A DNA stretch of 64,000 bases from JADJOY01 sp016713535 [NCBI: Deltaproteobacteria bacterium] (lineage in GTDB: Bacteria; JADJOY01), in the NCBI GenBank assembly GCA_016713535.1, contig JADJOY010000025.1, positions 62,001-126,000 on the forward strand. The letters run 5' to 3'. A program made the position numbers and the translations under genes. Numbering within the stretch: the stretch's first letter is position 1; each line of letters starts with the position of its first letter. The notes beneath the pieces were generated by a model. The model saw only the letters and a program-made list of their open reading frames with translations, had not been told where the DNA came from and did not search any database. Below, in pieces: positions 50,573 to 60,005 of this stretch.

Positions 50573-51321
50573 TCACTTCGTCGCGACGGCGACCAGACGC
50601 TTGGCGGTGAGGTCGTACGGCGCGCCGGCGCAGTCGCCGTAGAGCTCGATCGCCGCGAAGCCGGCATCGGTGAGCGCGCGGGTCAGCTCGGTGCCCGAGT
50701 ACGCCCGCAGCGTGAACCGAACTCGCGCCGCTCGGCGCCGCCGATCCAGATCCAGCGGTTCTCGATCGCCGCGAGTCCCGGCTGGAACGCGTGCTCCTGG
50801 AGCAGGAACTGCCCCGTCCCGGGCAGCTCGTCCCACGACCGCGGCGTGAGGTTCCGCGCCGCCAGCTCCTTCCCCGCCATCTCGACCACGAGCTTCCCGC
50901 CCGGCACGAGGCTCGTGTGGATGTTGCGGAGCACCCGGACGTCGTCCGCCGCATCGCGGAAGTAGCCGAGCGAGGTGAAGAGGTTGAGCGCGACCTCGAA
51001 CGACTCGGGGCGCACCAGCTCGCGCATGTCCGAACGCACCAGCTCGACCGCGACTCCACGAGCCTCCGCACGCTCCCGCGCCAGCGCGAGATACGCCGCC
51101 GAGCGATCGGCTCCCGTGACCCGGAAACCGCGCGCCGCCCACGCCACGGCGTGACGACCGGTGCCACACGGCAGATCGAGCATGCGCGCACCGGGCGCGA
51201 CGCCGAGCAGCCCGACGAGCCCGTCGACCTCGACTTCCGTGCGCGCGTCGTCACGCACCACGCCGAACAGGAACGGCGCGAGCGTGTCCCAGAACGACTC
51301 GTCTTCGAACCACTCCGTCAT
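50573..51321 (-). CDS. class I SAM-dependent methyltransferase, one frameshift
   Basis: About 249 residues. It starts MTEWFEDESFWD and carries the SAM motif MLDLPCGTGRHAVAWA, the acidic GADRSAAYL region and LFTSLGYF. Near 50718 the frame changes by one base; the continuation RFTLRAYSGTELTRAL ends in LVAVATK at 50573. The substrate is unknown. It lies downstream of the aldolase gene, separated by a hairpin. Confidence 0.87.
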
Positions 51322-51385
51322 GGCGTGCCCTCCGCGCCGAGCGCTCTCCGGTGGTCGCACTCATAGCAAAGCGTCGCCAGGAGCA

Positions 51386-51414
51386 CGAAGGGCCGGCTTT
51401 TGGCCGACCCTTCG
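51386..51414 (-). terminator. terminator-like hairpin downstream of the aldolase gene
   Basis: CGAAGGG-C-CGGC-TTTTG-GCCG-A-CCCTTCG: an 11-bp stem with one mismatch, 54 nt after the aldolase stop. Only a loop, not a tail, of T residues is seen. Confidence 0.55.
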
Positions 51415-51468
51415 CACGTCACTGGCCGCGCGTGGGATGCGCGCGACCCACACCAGAGGAGACGGAGA

Positions 51469-52545
51469 TCAGGCGATCGTGACGTCCTTGCAGAGGTAGA
51501 CGTCCTGGATCGCGTTGAGCAGCGCGACACCTTCCTTCATCGGGCGCTGGAACGCCTTGCGGCCCGAGATCAGCCCCATGCCGCCAGCGCGCTTGTTGAT
51601 GACCGCGGTGTGCACCGCCTCGGCGAGGTCCGAGGCACCCTTCGACTCGCCGCCCGAGTTGATGAGGCCGACGCGCCCCATGTAGCAGTTGGCGATCTGG
51701 TAGCGCGTCATGTCGATCGGGTTGTCGCTCGACAGGTCCGAGTAGACCTTCTTGTGGGTCTTGCCGAACTTGAGCGCGTCGTAGCCCGACTTGTTGGTGC
51801 CCGGCAGCTTCTGCTTGACGATGTCGGCCTGGATGGTGACGCCGAGGTGGTTCGCCTGGCCGGTGAGGTCCGCGGCGAGGTGGAAGTCGGCGTCGGCGGT
51901 CTTGAAGGCGCCGTTGCGCAGGTAGCACCACAGCACCGTCACCATGCCGAGCTCGTGGGCCTCGGTGAAGATCCGCGCGACCTCGACGATCTGGCGGTTC
52001 GACTCGGCGGAGCCGAAGTAGATCGTGGCGCCGATCGCCGCCGCGCCCATGTTCCACGCTTCGCGCACGGTGCCGAAGGGGATCTGGTCGAAGACGTTCG
52101 GGTAGCTCAGGATCTGGTTGTGATTCAGCTTCACCAGGAACGGGATCCTGTGGGCGTACTTGCGGGCCACCGCGCCCAGGACGCCGAACGTCGAGGCCAC
52201 CGCGTTGCAGCCGCCCTCGATCGCCAGCTCGACGATCTTCGCCGGATCGAAGTAGTCGGGGTTGGGCGCGAAGCTGGCGCCGCCGCTGTGCTCGATGCCC
52301 TGGTCGACCGGAAGAATGGAGACGTAGCCGGTGCCACCGAGGCGCCCGTGATCGAGGATCGACTGGTAGGCGCGCAGCACCTGGGGTGTGCGATCGGTGG
52401 CGGACCAGACGCGATCGATGTAGTCAGGACCGGGCAGGTGCAGCCGGTCCTTGGTGATCCCCTTCGACGTGTACCCCAGTACCCCGCCTGCATCCGCACC
52501 CAAGAGCTCTTTGATCTTGTCGATCGAGCCTGCTCCGCTACCCAT
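51469..52545 (-). CDS. fbaB: class I fructose-bisphosphate aldolase (FbaB/DhnA type)
   Basis: Schiff-base aldolase of glycolysis and gluconeogenesis, 358 residues. Family landmarks are [36 protein letters not shown] with a catalytic-region lysine, [11 protein letters not shown] and [14 protein letters not shown] near the C-terminal phosphate site. The frame is intact and full length. It is divergent from the M23 lipoprotein gene. Confidence 0.94.
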   Translation of the reverse strand: MGSGAGSIDKIKELLGADAGGVLGYTSKGITKDRLHLPGPDYIDRVWSATDRTPQVLRAYQSILDHGRLGGTGYVSILPVDQGIEHSGGASFAPNPDYFDPAKIVELAIEGGCNAVASTFGVLGAVARKYAHRIPFLVKLNHNQILSYPNVFDQIPFGTVREAWNMGAAAIGATIYFGSAESNRQIVEVARIFTEAHELGMVTVLWCYLRNGAFKTADADFHLAADLTGQANHLGVTIQADIVKQKLPGTNKSGYDALKFGKTHKKVYSDLSSDNPIDMTRYQIANCYMGRVGLINSGGESKGASDLAEAVHTAVINKRAGGMGLISGRKAFQRPMKEGVALLNAIQDVYLCKDVTIA

Positions 52546-52763
52546 GATCGCCCCCGTGTCGGCGGCCCCGCGGTCGCCGACGTGCCGTGAAAGCTTCGGT
52601 TGGTTGGAACTTCAAGGATCGTGGAAATCGTGCAAGTGCTGAACCGACCCGTCACCGTTCGAGCGGGTACGGCGCGCCCGGTCACGGGGCCCGCGCGCAC
52701 TCCCACGAGGATGCCACACCGCCCCCATGCCCTCAACCGCAAGGGCTCGAAACTGCTCGTAAA

Positions 52764-53519
52764 ATGAGGCGCCACGTGCTCGGTTGGCGGAAATCGTGCC
52801 ACCCACCTGCGAAATCAGCGGTGCAGGCGCTGCGGATCATAGGTGGTCTTCTGGTAACGCTCGCCGGCTGTGCCGGATCGAACCAGCCTGCGCCCGAAAC
52901 GCCGCACCTCGCGAAGGACGGGGCGCACCTGGCGTCGAGCGATACCGTTCTCCCTCCGTTCGGGCCTCGGCGATGGCACGAGGTCACGCACGGCTTCGGC
53001 TTCGCCGACCACCGCGGCGAGGACTGGGTGCCGGCGCCGGTGCGCGCGGCGGCGTCCGGTCGCTCGCCGGTGCCCGCCGCGACGGTGCCACCCACCTCGT
53101 CCCTCGGCACGCCCGTGGTCGCGGTCGCCGACGGCGAGGTGCTCTTCGCCGGCAACGGCGATCGCGACGGCTTTCGCGGGTGGGGGAACGTGGTGATCGT
53201 GCGCCACCGGCTCGCGCGCGGCTTCCCGCTGCCCGACGAGGACGTCGAGACCCTCTACGGCCACCTCGAGGAGGTCCGCGTGAGCCCGGGCGACCGCGTT
53301 CGCGCCGGCCAGCCAATCGGCACCGTGGGCACCGGCGGGGGCCGTTACGCGCCGCACCTCCACTTCGAGGTGCGCGACCGCCTCGGCCTGGGGATCCAGG
53401 CCGGCAGCGGACCCCTCGACGGCTGGCTCGCGCCGAGCGAGTGGCTCGCCGGCCACGGCGCAGCCACCGCCGCTGCCGCTCCCGCGGCGCCCGCCGACAC
53501 CACCGCCGCGCGCGAGTAG
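52764..53519 (+). CDS. M23-family peptidase lipoprotein
   Basis: Outer-envelope lipoprotein of about 251 residues. The signal ends in the lipobox LAGC (TLAGCAGS). The LytM/M23 domain shows HxxxD as HRGED, followed by PVVAVADGEVLFAG, LYGHLEEVRVSPGDRV, GTGGGRY and the metal-binding HLHFEV. It may cut peptidoglycan cross-bridges or act as an activator such as NlpD/EnvC; the first metal ligands look intact, so activity is plausible. A Pro/Ala-rich tail follows. Confidence 0.9.
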   Translation: MRRHVLGWRKSCHPPAKSAVQALRIIGGLLVTLAGCAGSNQPAPETPHLAKDGAHLASSDTVLPPFGPRRWHEVTHGFGFADHRGEDWVPAPVRAAASGRSPVPAATVPPTSSLGTPVVAVADGEVLFAGNGDRDGFRGWGNVVIVRHRLARGFPLPDEDVETLYGHLEEVRVSPGDRVRAGQPIGTVGTGGGRYAPHLHFEVRDRLGLGIQAGSGPLDGWLAPSEWLAGHGAATAAAAPAAPADTTAARE

Positions 53520-53554
53520 CGGCCGCCCCGCCTCGCGCATATCCTTGCGCGCCC

Positions 53555-54707
53555 ATGAACACCACCCAGCGCCTGCGTCTCGGTGTCGTGATCGGCACCC
53601 GCCCCGAAGCCATCAAGCTCGCCCCCGTGATCCTCGAGGCGCGCGAGCGCTTCGCGGACACGATCGAGCCGATCGTCATCTCGACCGCCCAGCACCGCCA
53701 GATGCTCGACCCCATCCTGAGCGGCTTCGGGCGTGGCCCCCGACCACGACCTCGACGTGATGCTGCCCAACCAGACCCTCACCCAGGTGACGGTGCGCGT
53801 GCTGGAGCGCATGACCGCGCTCTTCGGCACGACACCGCTCGACGCGGTGATGATCCAGGGCGACACCACCACCTGCCTCGGCACCGCCCTCGCCGCCTTC
53901 TACGCGCGCGTCCCCGTGGCGCACGTCGAGGCCGGGCTGCGCACCTGGGACATGGACCGACCCTTCCCCGAGGAGATGAACCGCGTCGTGGTGGGCCAGC
54001 TCACCGCGATCCACTTCCCGCCCACCGAGGGCTCGAAGCAGAACCTGCTGCGCGAAGGCGTGCCCGCGGACCGCATCACGGTCACCGGCAACACCGCCGT
54101 CGACGCCATCCTGCGCACCGCGAACGAGCCCGGGATCGATGGTCTCTTCCCGCTGCCCGACCTCGACCCCGAGCAACGCCTGATCCTGGTGACCGCCCAC
54201 CGCCGCGAGAGCTTCGGCGAGCCCTTCCAGCGCATCTGCCAGGCCCTCGCCGAGATCGTCCAGAGCCGCGACGACGTGACGATCCTCTACCCCGTGCACC
54301 TCAACAACAACGTGCGCTCGGTGGTCATGCCCATGCTCGGCAAGCTCGACCGCGTGCGCCTCGTCGAGCCGCTCGACTACCGCCCCTTCGTCGCCGCCAT
54401 GAAGCGCGCCGAGCTCATCATCAGCGACTCGGGCGGCATCCAGGAGGAGGCACCCTCCCTCGACAAGCCCGTGCTGATCCTGCGCGACGAGACCGAGCGC
54501 CCCGAGTGCGTCCAGGTCGGCGCCGCCAAGCTCGTCGGCACCGACCCCGCCCGCATCGTCCCCGCCGCCCTCGAGCTCCTCACCAACCGCGCCGCCTACG
54601 ACGCCATGGCGAAGGTCCCCAACCCCTTCGGCGACGGCCGCTCCTCGCACCACATCCTGACTGGCATGGTCGAGTGGTGGGCGCGCCGCACCGCCACGCA
54701 GCGCTGA
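53555..54707 (+). CDS. wecB: UDP-N-acetylglucosamine 2-epimerase, one frameshift
   Basis: Non-hydrolysing epimerase giving UDP-ManNAc for surface polysaccharides. The N terminus has VVIGTRPEAIKLAPV, then QHRQMLDP; after the break come QGDTTTCLG, HVEAGLRT, TAHRRESFGE, SDSGGIQEEAP and LRDETERPE. An extra G in GGG near 53730 shifts the frame; removing it gives GFGVAPDHDLDVML. Length is about 383 residues when corrected. A truncated ATPase gene follows directly. Confidence 0.95.
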
Positions 54708-54730
54708 CCGCGCACCGCTGCCGCCTTCCC

Positions 54731-54760
54731 CTGGAGCGCCGCCGCTTCGTCGGCGGCGAG
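54731..54760 (+). repeat. short interspersed repeat, copy 2 (diverged)
   Basis: CTGGAGCGCC-GCCGCTTC-GTCGGCGGC, related to the copies at 48748, 56798 and 63341. It sits exactly between the epimerase stop and the ATPase remnant. Confidence 0.4.
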
Positions 54761-54766
54761 CGCACC

Positions 54767-55674
54767 CGCTTCATCCTCACTGGTTCCAGCGCGCGAAAGC
54801 TGCGCCACGGCAGCGTGAACCTCCTCGGCGGGCGCGCCCCTCGCACGCGTTTCCTCACCTCCACCCGCTCACCCGCACGCACCGAGCTCCCCCCCCCCCC
54901 CCCCCCCCCACGGCGGGCCCCCCCCCCCCCCCCCCCCCCCCCGGCGAACACTTCGACCTGGTGCGCGCGATCCAGCGCGGCGGCATCCCGTCGATCTACT
55001 TCTCCGACGATCCCCGGGCCGACCTCGCCGCCTACACCGGCGCCTACCTGCAGCAGGAGATCGTCGCCGAGGCCGCGACCCGCAGCGTGCCCGCCTTCAG
55101 TCGATTCCTACGCGTCGCCGCGCTCTGCAACGCGACCATCGTCAACTTCAGCAAGATCGCGAGCGACGCCCAGGTGCCCCGTACCACGGTCTACGAGTAC
55201 TTCGAGATCCTCAAGGACACCCTCATCCTTCACGAGGTGCCGGCCTGGCGATCGTCCGTGAAGCGCAAGCCCCTCGCCTCGTCCAAGTACTACTTCTTCG
55301 ACATCGGCGTTGCCTCGGCCCTGCAAGGGCGCCACGCGGTCACGCCCCGCACCCCGGAGTTCGGCGCCGCCTTCGAGAGCTGGATCTTCCACGAGCTCAT
55401 CGCCCACCGCGACTACCAGGGTGGCGACGAAATCCGCCACTGGCGCTCTGACTCCGGCTTCGAGGTCGACTTCATCCTCGGGGACCACACCGCCATCGAG
55501 GTCAAGGCCACCGACAACGTCAGCGACCGCGACCTGCGCCCGCTCCAAGCGCTCGCGGAGGAGAAGAAGCTCGAGCGCTACCTCTGTGTCTGCACCGAAC
55601 CGCGACGCCGGACCGTGGGTGGTGTGGAGATCCTACCGTCGACCGAGTTCCTCGCCGAGCTCGGCGCCGCTTGA
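54767..55674 (+). pseudogene. truncated AAA ATPase with DUF4143 domain
   Basis: The sequence enters at RFILTGSSARKLRHGSVNLLGGRA, split here as RFILTGSSARKL and NLLGGRA, the sensor region of AAA/DUF4143 proteins. The Walker A part is missing. Two poly-C tracts interrupt the coding sequence, after which HFDLVRAIQRGGIPSIYF resumes and the DUF4143 domain (TRSVPAFSRFLRVAAL, YFFDIGVASALQG, SGFEVDFILGD, EVKATDN) runs to the stop. The C-terminal part alone is open from 54961. It looks like a 5'-deleted gene placed against wecB. DUF4143 proteins are often found in mobile regions. Confidence 0.78.
54889..54942 (+). repeat. two long poly-C tracts
   Basis: 21 C (54889-54909) and 25 C (54918-54942), separated by ACGGCGGG. 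Nothing else in the window resembles them. They lie inside the ATPase remnant and may mark an assembly or sequencing artefact. Confidence 0.85.
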
Positions 55675-55675
55675 C

Positions 55676-55943
55676 CAGATCATCGAGAGCCTGCTCACCA
55701 GCTCTGGCCCACCGAGCTGCCGCTCGTGAAGGATCTGCTCGGCTTCGAGAGCGTGGATAGCGGCGGGCCGCCGGTGGGTCCGAACCACCCGCACAGCGGC
55801 GGCGGGTTCTCGTGCAGCGTGGCGCCGGTGACGGAAGCGGCGCGTTCAGCGAACGCGGCGCGAGCGCCGGCGGCGAGCTGGTGCCGCTCGGAGCGGCGCT
55901 CGCCGCCGCCGCTTGGATGCGCGCTAGGCGGCGTCCCGAATGA
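55676..55943 (+). pseudogene. orphan duplicate of the surface-protein C terminus
   Basis: This stretch matches 63056-63321, the 3' end of the large secreted protein gene, over its whole length with scattered changes. It encodes, with frame slips, IIESLL, VKDLLGFESVDSGG, the GGGFSCSVAP cysteine motif, a hydrophobic segment (LGAALAAAAWM) and an Arg-rich tail to TGA at 55941. There is no start or upstream part of the gene here. It is therefore a duplicated or left-behind gene fragment. Confidence 0.65.
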
Positions 55944-56005
55944 GGGCGTGTGCTCACGAGGTGCCCTGGCTTGACGCGCGGACGCCGTGGACGTCGTCCA
56001 GACAT

Positions 56006-56251
56006 ATGCGTACCACCGTCAGGCTGAACGACGCGCTGCTCAGGCAGGCCAAACAGGAAGCGGAACGCCGCGGCGAGACCGTGACCGCGCTCATCGAGAA
56101 GGGGTTACGGCTGGTGCTTGCAGGCCCGCAATCGCCGGCCCGCCGCAGGCGCGTGTCACTGCCGGTGTCGTCGGCCAGTGGCGGGCTACTCCCGGGTGTC
56201 GACCTGGACGACTCGGCTCGCCTTCTCGACCGCCTCGAAGGCCGCGAGTGA
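56006..56251 (+). CDS. ribbon-helix-helix antitoxin of a VapBC-type pair
   Basis: An 81-residue protein starting MRTTVRLNDALLRQAKQEA, a typical ribbon-helix-helix DNA-binding start (VapB/CopG type), followed by a C-terminal toxin-binding region. It would neutralise the PIN toxin and repress the operon. Its stop overlaps the toxin start by 4 nt. Confidence 0.82.
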   Translation: MRTTVRLNDALLRQAKQEAERRGETVTALIEKGLRLVLAGPQSPARRRRVSLPVSSASGGLLPGVDLDDSARLLDRLEGRE

Positions 56252-56673
56252 TCCTTCCGGACGTCAACGTACTGATCTACGCGTTTCGACCTGACTCGGC
56301 CGATCATCGCGCCCACCGCGAGTGGCTGCGAAGCGTGGTCGAGGGCGATGCCGCCTATGGCATGTCGCCGCAGGTGCTGGCCGCGGTCGCGCGCATCACC
56401 ACGCACCCCCGCATCTTCGCGAAGCCGAGCCCGCTCGATGAAGCGCTGGCGTTCGGGCGCGTTCTCCTGGAACAGCCGACCTGCACGGTCGTCCAACCGG
56501 GCGATCGCCACTGGGGCATCTTCACCGAGCTGTGCCGCTCGGCAGGAGCGACCGGGAACCTGATCCAGGACGCCTGGTTCGCCGCGCTCGCCATCGAATC
56601 CGGCTGCGAATGGGTCACGACCGACGGCGACTACGCACGGTTCCCGGGCCTGCGTTGGCGCCGGCCGTTGTGA
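56248..56673 (+). CDS. PIN-domain ribonuclease toxin (VapC family)
   Basis: 141-residue PIN endonuclease. Acidic residues of the metal site are in LPDVNVLIY (Asp5), the central Glu/Asp-containing helix, IQDAWFAALAI and TTDGDYARF. VapC toxins cut tRNA or rRNA. The GTG start is embedded in the antitoxin stop. The frame is intact, so the pair is likely functional. Confidence 0.9.
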   Translation: MILPDVNVLIYAFRPDSADHRAHREWLRSVVEGDAAYGMSPQVLAAVARITTHPRIFAKPSPLDEALAFGRVLLEQPTCTVVQPGDRHWGIFTELCRSAGATGNLIQDAWFAALAIESGCEWVTTDGDYARFPGLRWRRPL

Positions 56674-56797
56674 GGCGTTGCGCGGTAGCGCACGCGGCGT
56701 CCGTACTCGCCACCGACGCACGGCGCAGCGATCGGTCACCGCTGGCGCCTGCGGCTCGCACTTCCCGGACGGCCGTTCGGATCTCTGCCGCGAAGCG

Positions 56798-56830
56798 CTG
56801 GAGCGCGGCCGCTCCGTCGGCGGCCAGGGA
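56798..56830 (+). repeat. short interspersed repeat, copy 3
   Basis: CTGGAGCGCG-GCCGCTCC-GTCGGCGGCCAGG with a GGAGCG/CGCTCC hairpin, between the PIN toxin gene and the Fic gene. Confidence 0.5.
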
Positions 56831-56901
56831 GTCCGGGACGCGCCAGGTGACTCCCAAGTGGCCAGCACCCGGGTCTGGCGACCGGGCCATCGCCTCCGAC
56901 C

Positions 56902-56929
56902 ATTCAAGAAACCACCATATTTCTTGAAT
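56902..56929. promoter_or_regulatory. operator-like palindrome upstream of fic
   Basis: Perfect 10-bp inverted repeat ATTCAAGAAA / TTTCTTGAAT with an 8-nt spacer in an AT-rich island, 24 nt before the Fic start codon. The Fic protein has a C-terminal winged helix, so autoregulation at this site is plausible (inference). Confidence 0.6.
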
Positions 56930-56952
56930 AGCGCGCTCGCCTATGAAAGAGA

Positions 56953-58135
56953 TTGAACTGGAGGCACCTGAGCGTGATCGAACGGAGAACCGGCCGCGGG
57001 ATCCGAGTGACGTCGGTCGGCGGGAGCCCGTCGACGCCTTCGTGCCGACGCCCCTGGCGCCGGATCCGCCGATCCACCAGGCGGCCCTTCGGCCTCACAT
57101 GGATCGGGCCCTCGTCGCGTTCGGTCGCCTCGACGGGATCTCGGTACTCCGTCCGGAGCCCGCGCTCGTCCTCTACGTGTGCGTCCGCAAGGAGGCGGTG
57201 CGCTCGTCGCAAAGCGACGAGACTCCAGTCGTCCCTCTCGGCCTTGCTGCTCTCCGGGATCGACGAGATCCCGGGGGATCCCCTCGACGACGTCCGCGAG
57301 GTCTCGAGCTACGTCGCCGCGCTGGAGCACGGCCTCCAGCGCATGCATGACGGCTTCCCGCTCTCGAACCGGCTGATCCGCGAGATCCACGGACACCTCC
57401 TGATCCGCGGCCGCGGCGCCGACAAAGAACCAGGCGAGTTTCGCCGCACCCAGAACTGGATCGGCGGCAGCCTGCCCGGCAACGCCGCCTCCGTTCTTCC
57501 GCCGCCGCACGACGCCGAGGCGTGCATGAGCGCGCTGAAGAAGCTCCTCCATGGCGATCCCACCGTGACGCCGATCCTGATCAAGGCTGGACTGGCCCAC
57601 GTCGAGCTCGAGACGATCCACCCATTCCTCGACGGCAACGGCCGCGGCGGTCGGCTGCTGGTACCCCTGATCTTGTGCGCCGACGGATTGCTCCGCGAGC
57701 CGCTCCTCTACCTGAGCCTCTTCAAGCAGCGCCGCGAGGAGTACTACGACCGCCTCCAGCGCGTACGCGTGAGCGCCGACTGGGAGGGATGGCTCGCGTT
57801 CTTCCTCGACGGCATCGCTCAGACCGCCGACCAGGCCGTCGCGACCGCTCGAACGCTGACGACCACGTTTTCCGAAGACCGCAGCTCGGATCGAGCGAGA
57901 GGTTCGCGCCGCCGGCTCGGCCTTACGCGTCCACGCCGCCCTTCAGCGTCACTCGATCCTCTCGATCGGCCGTGCAGCGAAGGAAACCGGCCTCACCATC
58001 CCCACCGTCGGCGCCGCCCTCGACGCCCTCGGCAGCCTGGGCATCGTCGAGGAAATCACCGGCAAGAAGCGCGGGCGGCTGTTCGCTTACCGGCACCTCC
58101 TCCGAGCCCTAACCGACGCGCCCAAGGAGCCGTGA
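56953..58135 (+). pseudogene. fic: Fic-family protein with C-terminal winged helix, several frame breaks
   Basis: Fic proteins usually transfer AMP to target proteins. The core motif HPFLDGNGRGGR is intact, and the C terminus SILSIGRAAKETGLTIPTV plus GIVEEITGKKRGRLFAY is a winged helix. The N terminus MNWRHLSVIERRTGRG is in one frame, residues DAFVPTPLAPDPPI to RKEAVRSSQ in another, and the middle returns to the first. A third break near 57893 precedes the winged helix. Around SSQ, where class II Fic proteins carry the inhibitory SxxxEG motif, the sequence reads SDETP. Either decay or several indels could explain this. Confidence 0.8.
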
Positions 58136-58279
58136 CCCAAGCCACGTCCACGGACCGCCTGGCCCAAGGCCAGGGACCAAGTTGCGACCGCCGCCCTGGC
58201 GGACCATGGCGCCGCGCAGCTCCAGGCAGGACTGACCTTGCATCCCTCTGCGTGGCACCCGTCGGGCTGTCACCCCAGA

Positions 58280-59732
58280 TCACTTCTGCACGCCCTTCAC
58301 ACCAGGCGACTCCGCGAGAACCAGATCCCCTTCGGAGGTTGGAAAGCGCGCTATCTCTACGCACCCAGTCGAAGCCTGAGTGCTCTCTAAGCCCGCGAAC
58401 GCAGTGAGCTCGCCAGGGCGGCATATCGGCTCACCAATGCGTTCCTCAAGGAGCGTAGCGACACGGTCATGGCCACAGAACCAGTCGTGGTCGCCCGAAT
58501 ATGACACTAGCGGCCGGCGGTTCTCCAACAGCGTCTTCTCGACATGATCGCTTAGCCTTACCATCGCAGTGGTGTGCTTCGGTGGCGACAATATTGGGCC
58601 AAGTAACGCTTCCCAAAGGCCACCCACCGACACGACCAATGCACAGGCAACGACGACCAAACGGGCGCGATCGGATCGCCGGCTCGCGCACGGCGAACTC
58701 GCCGCCGACCGCGACCCACAGGAGGCGCGCCAGCGCGTCAGGGACAAACGCCACTGATCATCGAGCCATACGATCGCTGTTGCAGATCGAAAGAAAAGCG
58801 ATGCCATGAACAACTGTACAGCTAACCGGCGGCGTTCTGCCTTCAGGACGAGAATGGCGGCAACCCCTAGTGCAACAAGGATAACGCTATCAACATTCGC
58901 CATCTCATTTCCCCAATGTGCAAGAATCGCAATCGGGGATACCGACGCTTCCTGAAGCTTATCGGACCAGATCTCGGGGCCGAATCCCTCTGTCTCGATA
59001 GAGGACTGCAAACCGTACGTTATCGGTCTGACGCGACGAGAAAAGCGCTCCATGCGTCCAATTCGCGGCCAACTGCGGCGATGCGCCAACTAGCCACATC
59101 GAGATCAACACCGGCAGGCTCCATCGGCTCGCACTTCGATGTCGAAGTGAGTTCCACGCCAGGATGGCGAGTATGACAGGCAGCACCAACAAACCCTGCG
59201 CGCGGACACAGTACGATAGGCCCGCCCCGAACCCAGAGGCGGCGACATATCGGATTCGGATGCGCCCGTCAGGGGAAGCTATGCACAATGCACCGATCGC
59301 AACGAATGTGAGAGCGGCAGCAGGCACGTCCGGTGCCTCGAGCACCGAGAACTTTGTCATCGCAGGGAACGACAAGAGTGCCAAGACAGGCATCCATGCT
59401 TGGCTGCCATCTACCAGTCGAAACCCAATCGCTAGTAAGGCACAAAGGCCGAACTCCGTACTGACTATGGCGATCGACCGAAGATAGTCGACTGAGATGC
59501 TGCTACCAACGAGCCCAAAGCGAAGAAGCGCTGCATATCCGACATTCCTGTACGGCCTGTACCACGTCGATGGATCGAACCACCGGATTCTAGACGCGAG
59601 AATCAACGAAGGCTCTAGATCTCCATGAATCGGGCACCTCAAACCGTCGCTTACCGTCCAGGCCAAGACCGCGACGGACAGCAGGCACAGGGTGCCCCAG
59701 GCGAGAGGCGCGGGATGACCCAGCCGTTTCAT
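58280..59732 (-). CDS. multipass membrane protein, probable GT39-like glycosyltransferase, frameshifted
   Basis: Lower-GC gene encoding about ten membrane helices. The start MKRLGHPAPLAWGTLCLLSV is followed by GDLEPSLILASRIRWFDPS, whose acidic residues after the first helix fit ArnT/PMT-like glycosyltransferases. Near 59018 the frame changes (NVRFAVL versus YGLQSSIETEG), and two compensating indels appear between 58640 and 58755, where AFVPDALARLLWVAVGG is in another frame. The C-terminal soluble part has RPLVSYSGDHDWFCG. Start alternatives exist up to 59792. Function is inferred from topology only. Confidence 0.62.
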
Positions 59733-60005
59733 TCGGACTAGATTTCTACCATGGACTCGCGCTATCAAACGTCCAATGATCACCGACACCAATCCCAGCG
59801 ACCAGTGTGGGCTTGCCAGACCTTACCACCCACCTGGCTGGCCGCGATTCTCGAGTCAATGCAGTAGTCGGATGGGCACACGCGGCACCAGACGGCCGCA
59901 CGGATCCCCAGCGCCCTCCACGCGAGACCGGGACGTCCGCCCATAGGTGCTGGGGGCCGTCGATCGACCATCCCCTGGTGGGTTTGGCTACTTAGTGCAT
60001 GCCTC

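Noticed and set aside
48552-50965. Very long open frames on both strands across the repeat array
   Set aside because: Several frames on both strands are open because the GC-rich units lack stop codons. The period changes by amounts that are not multiples of three, so no frame gives a consistent repeated peptide.
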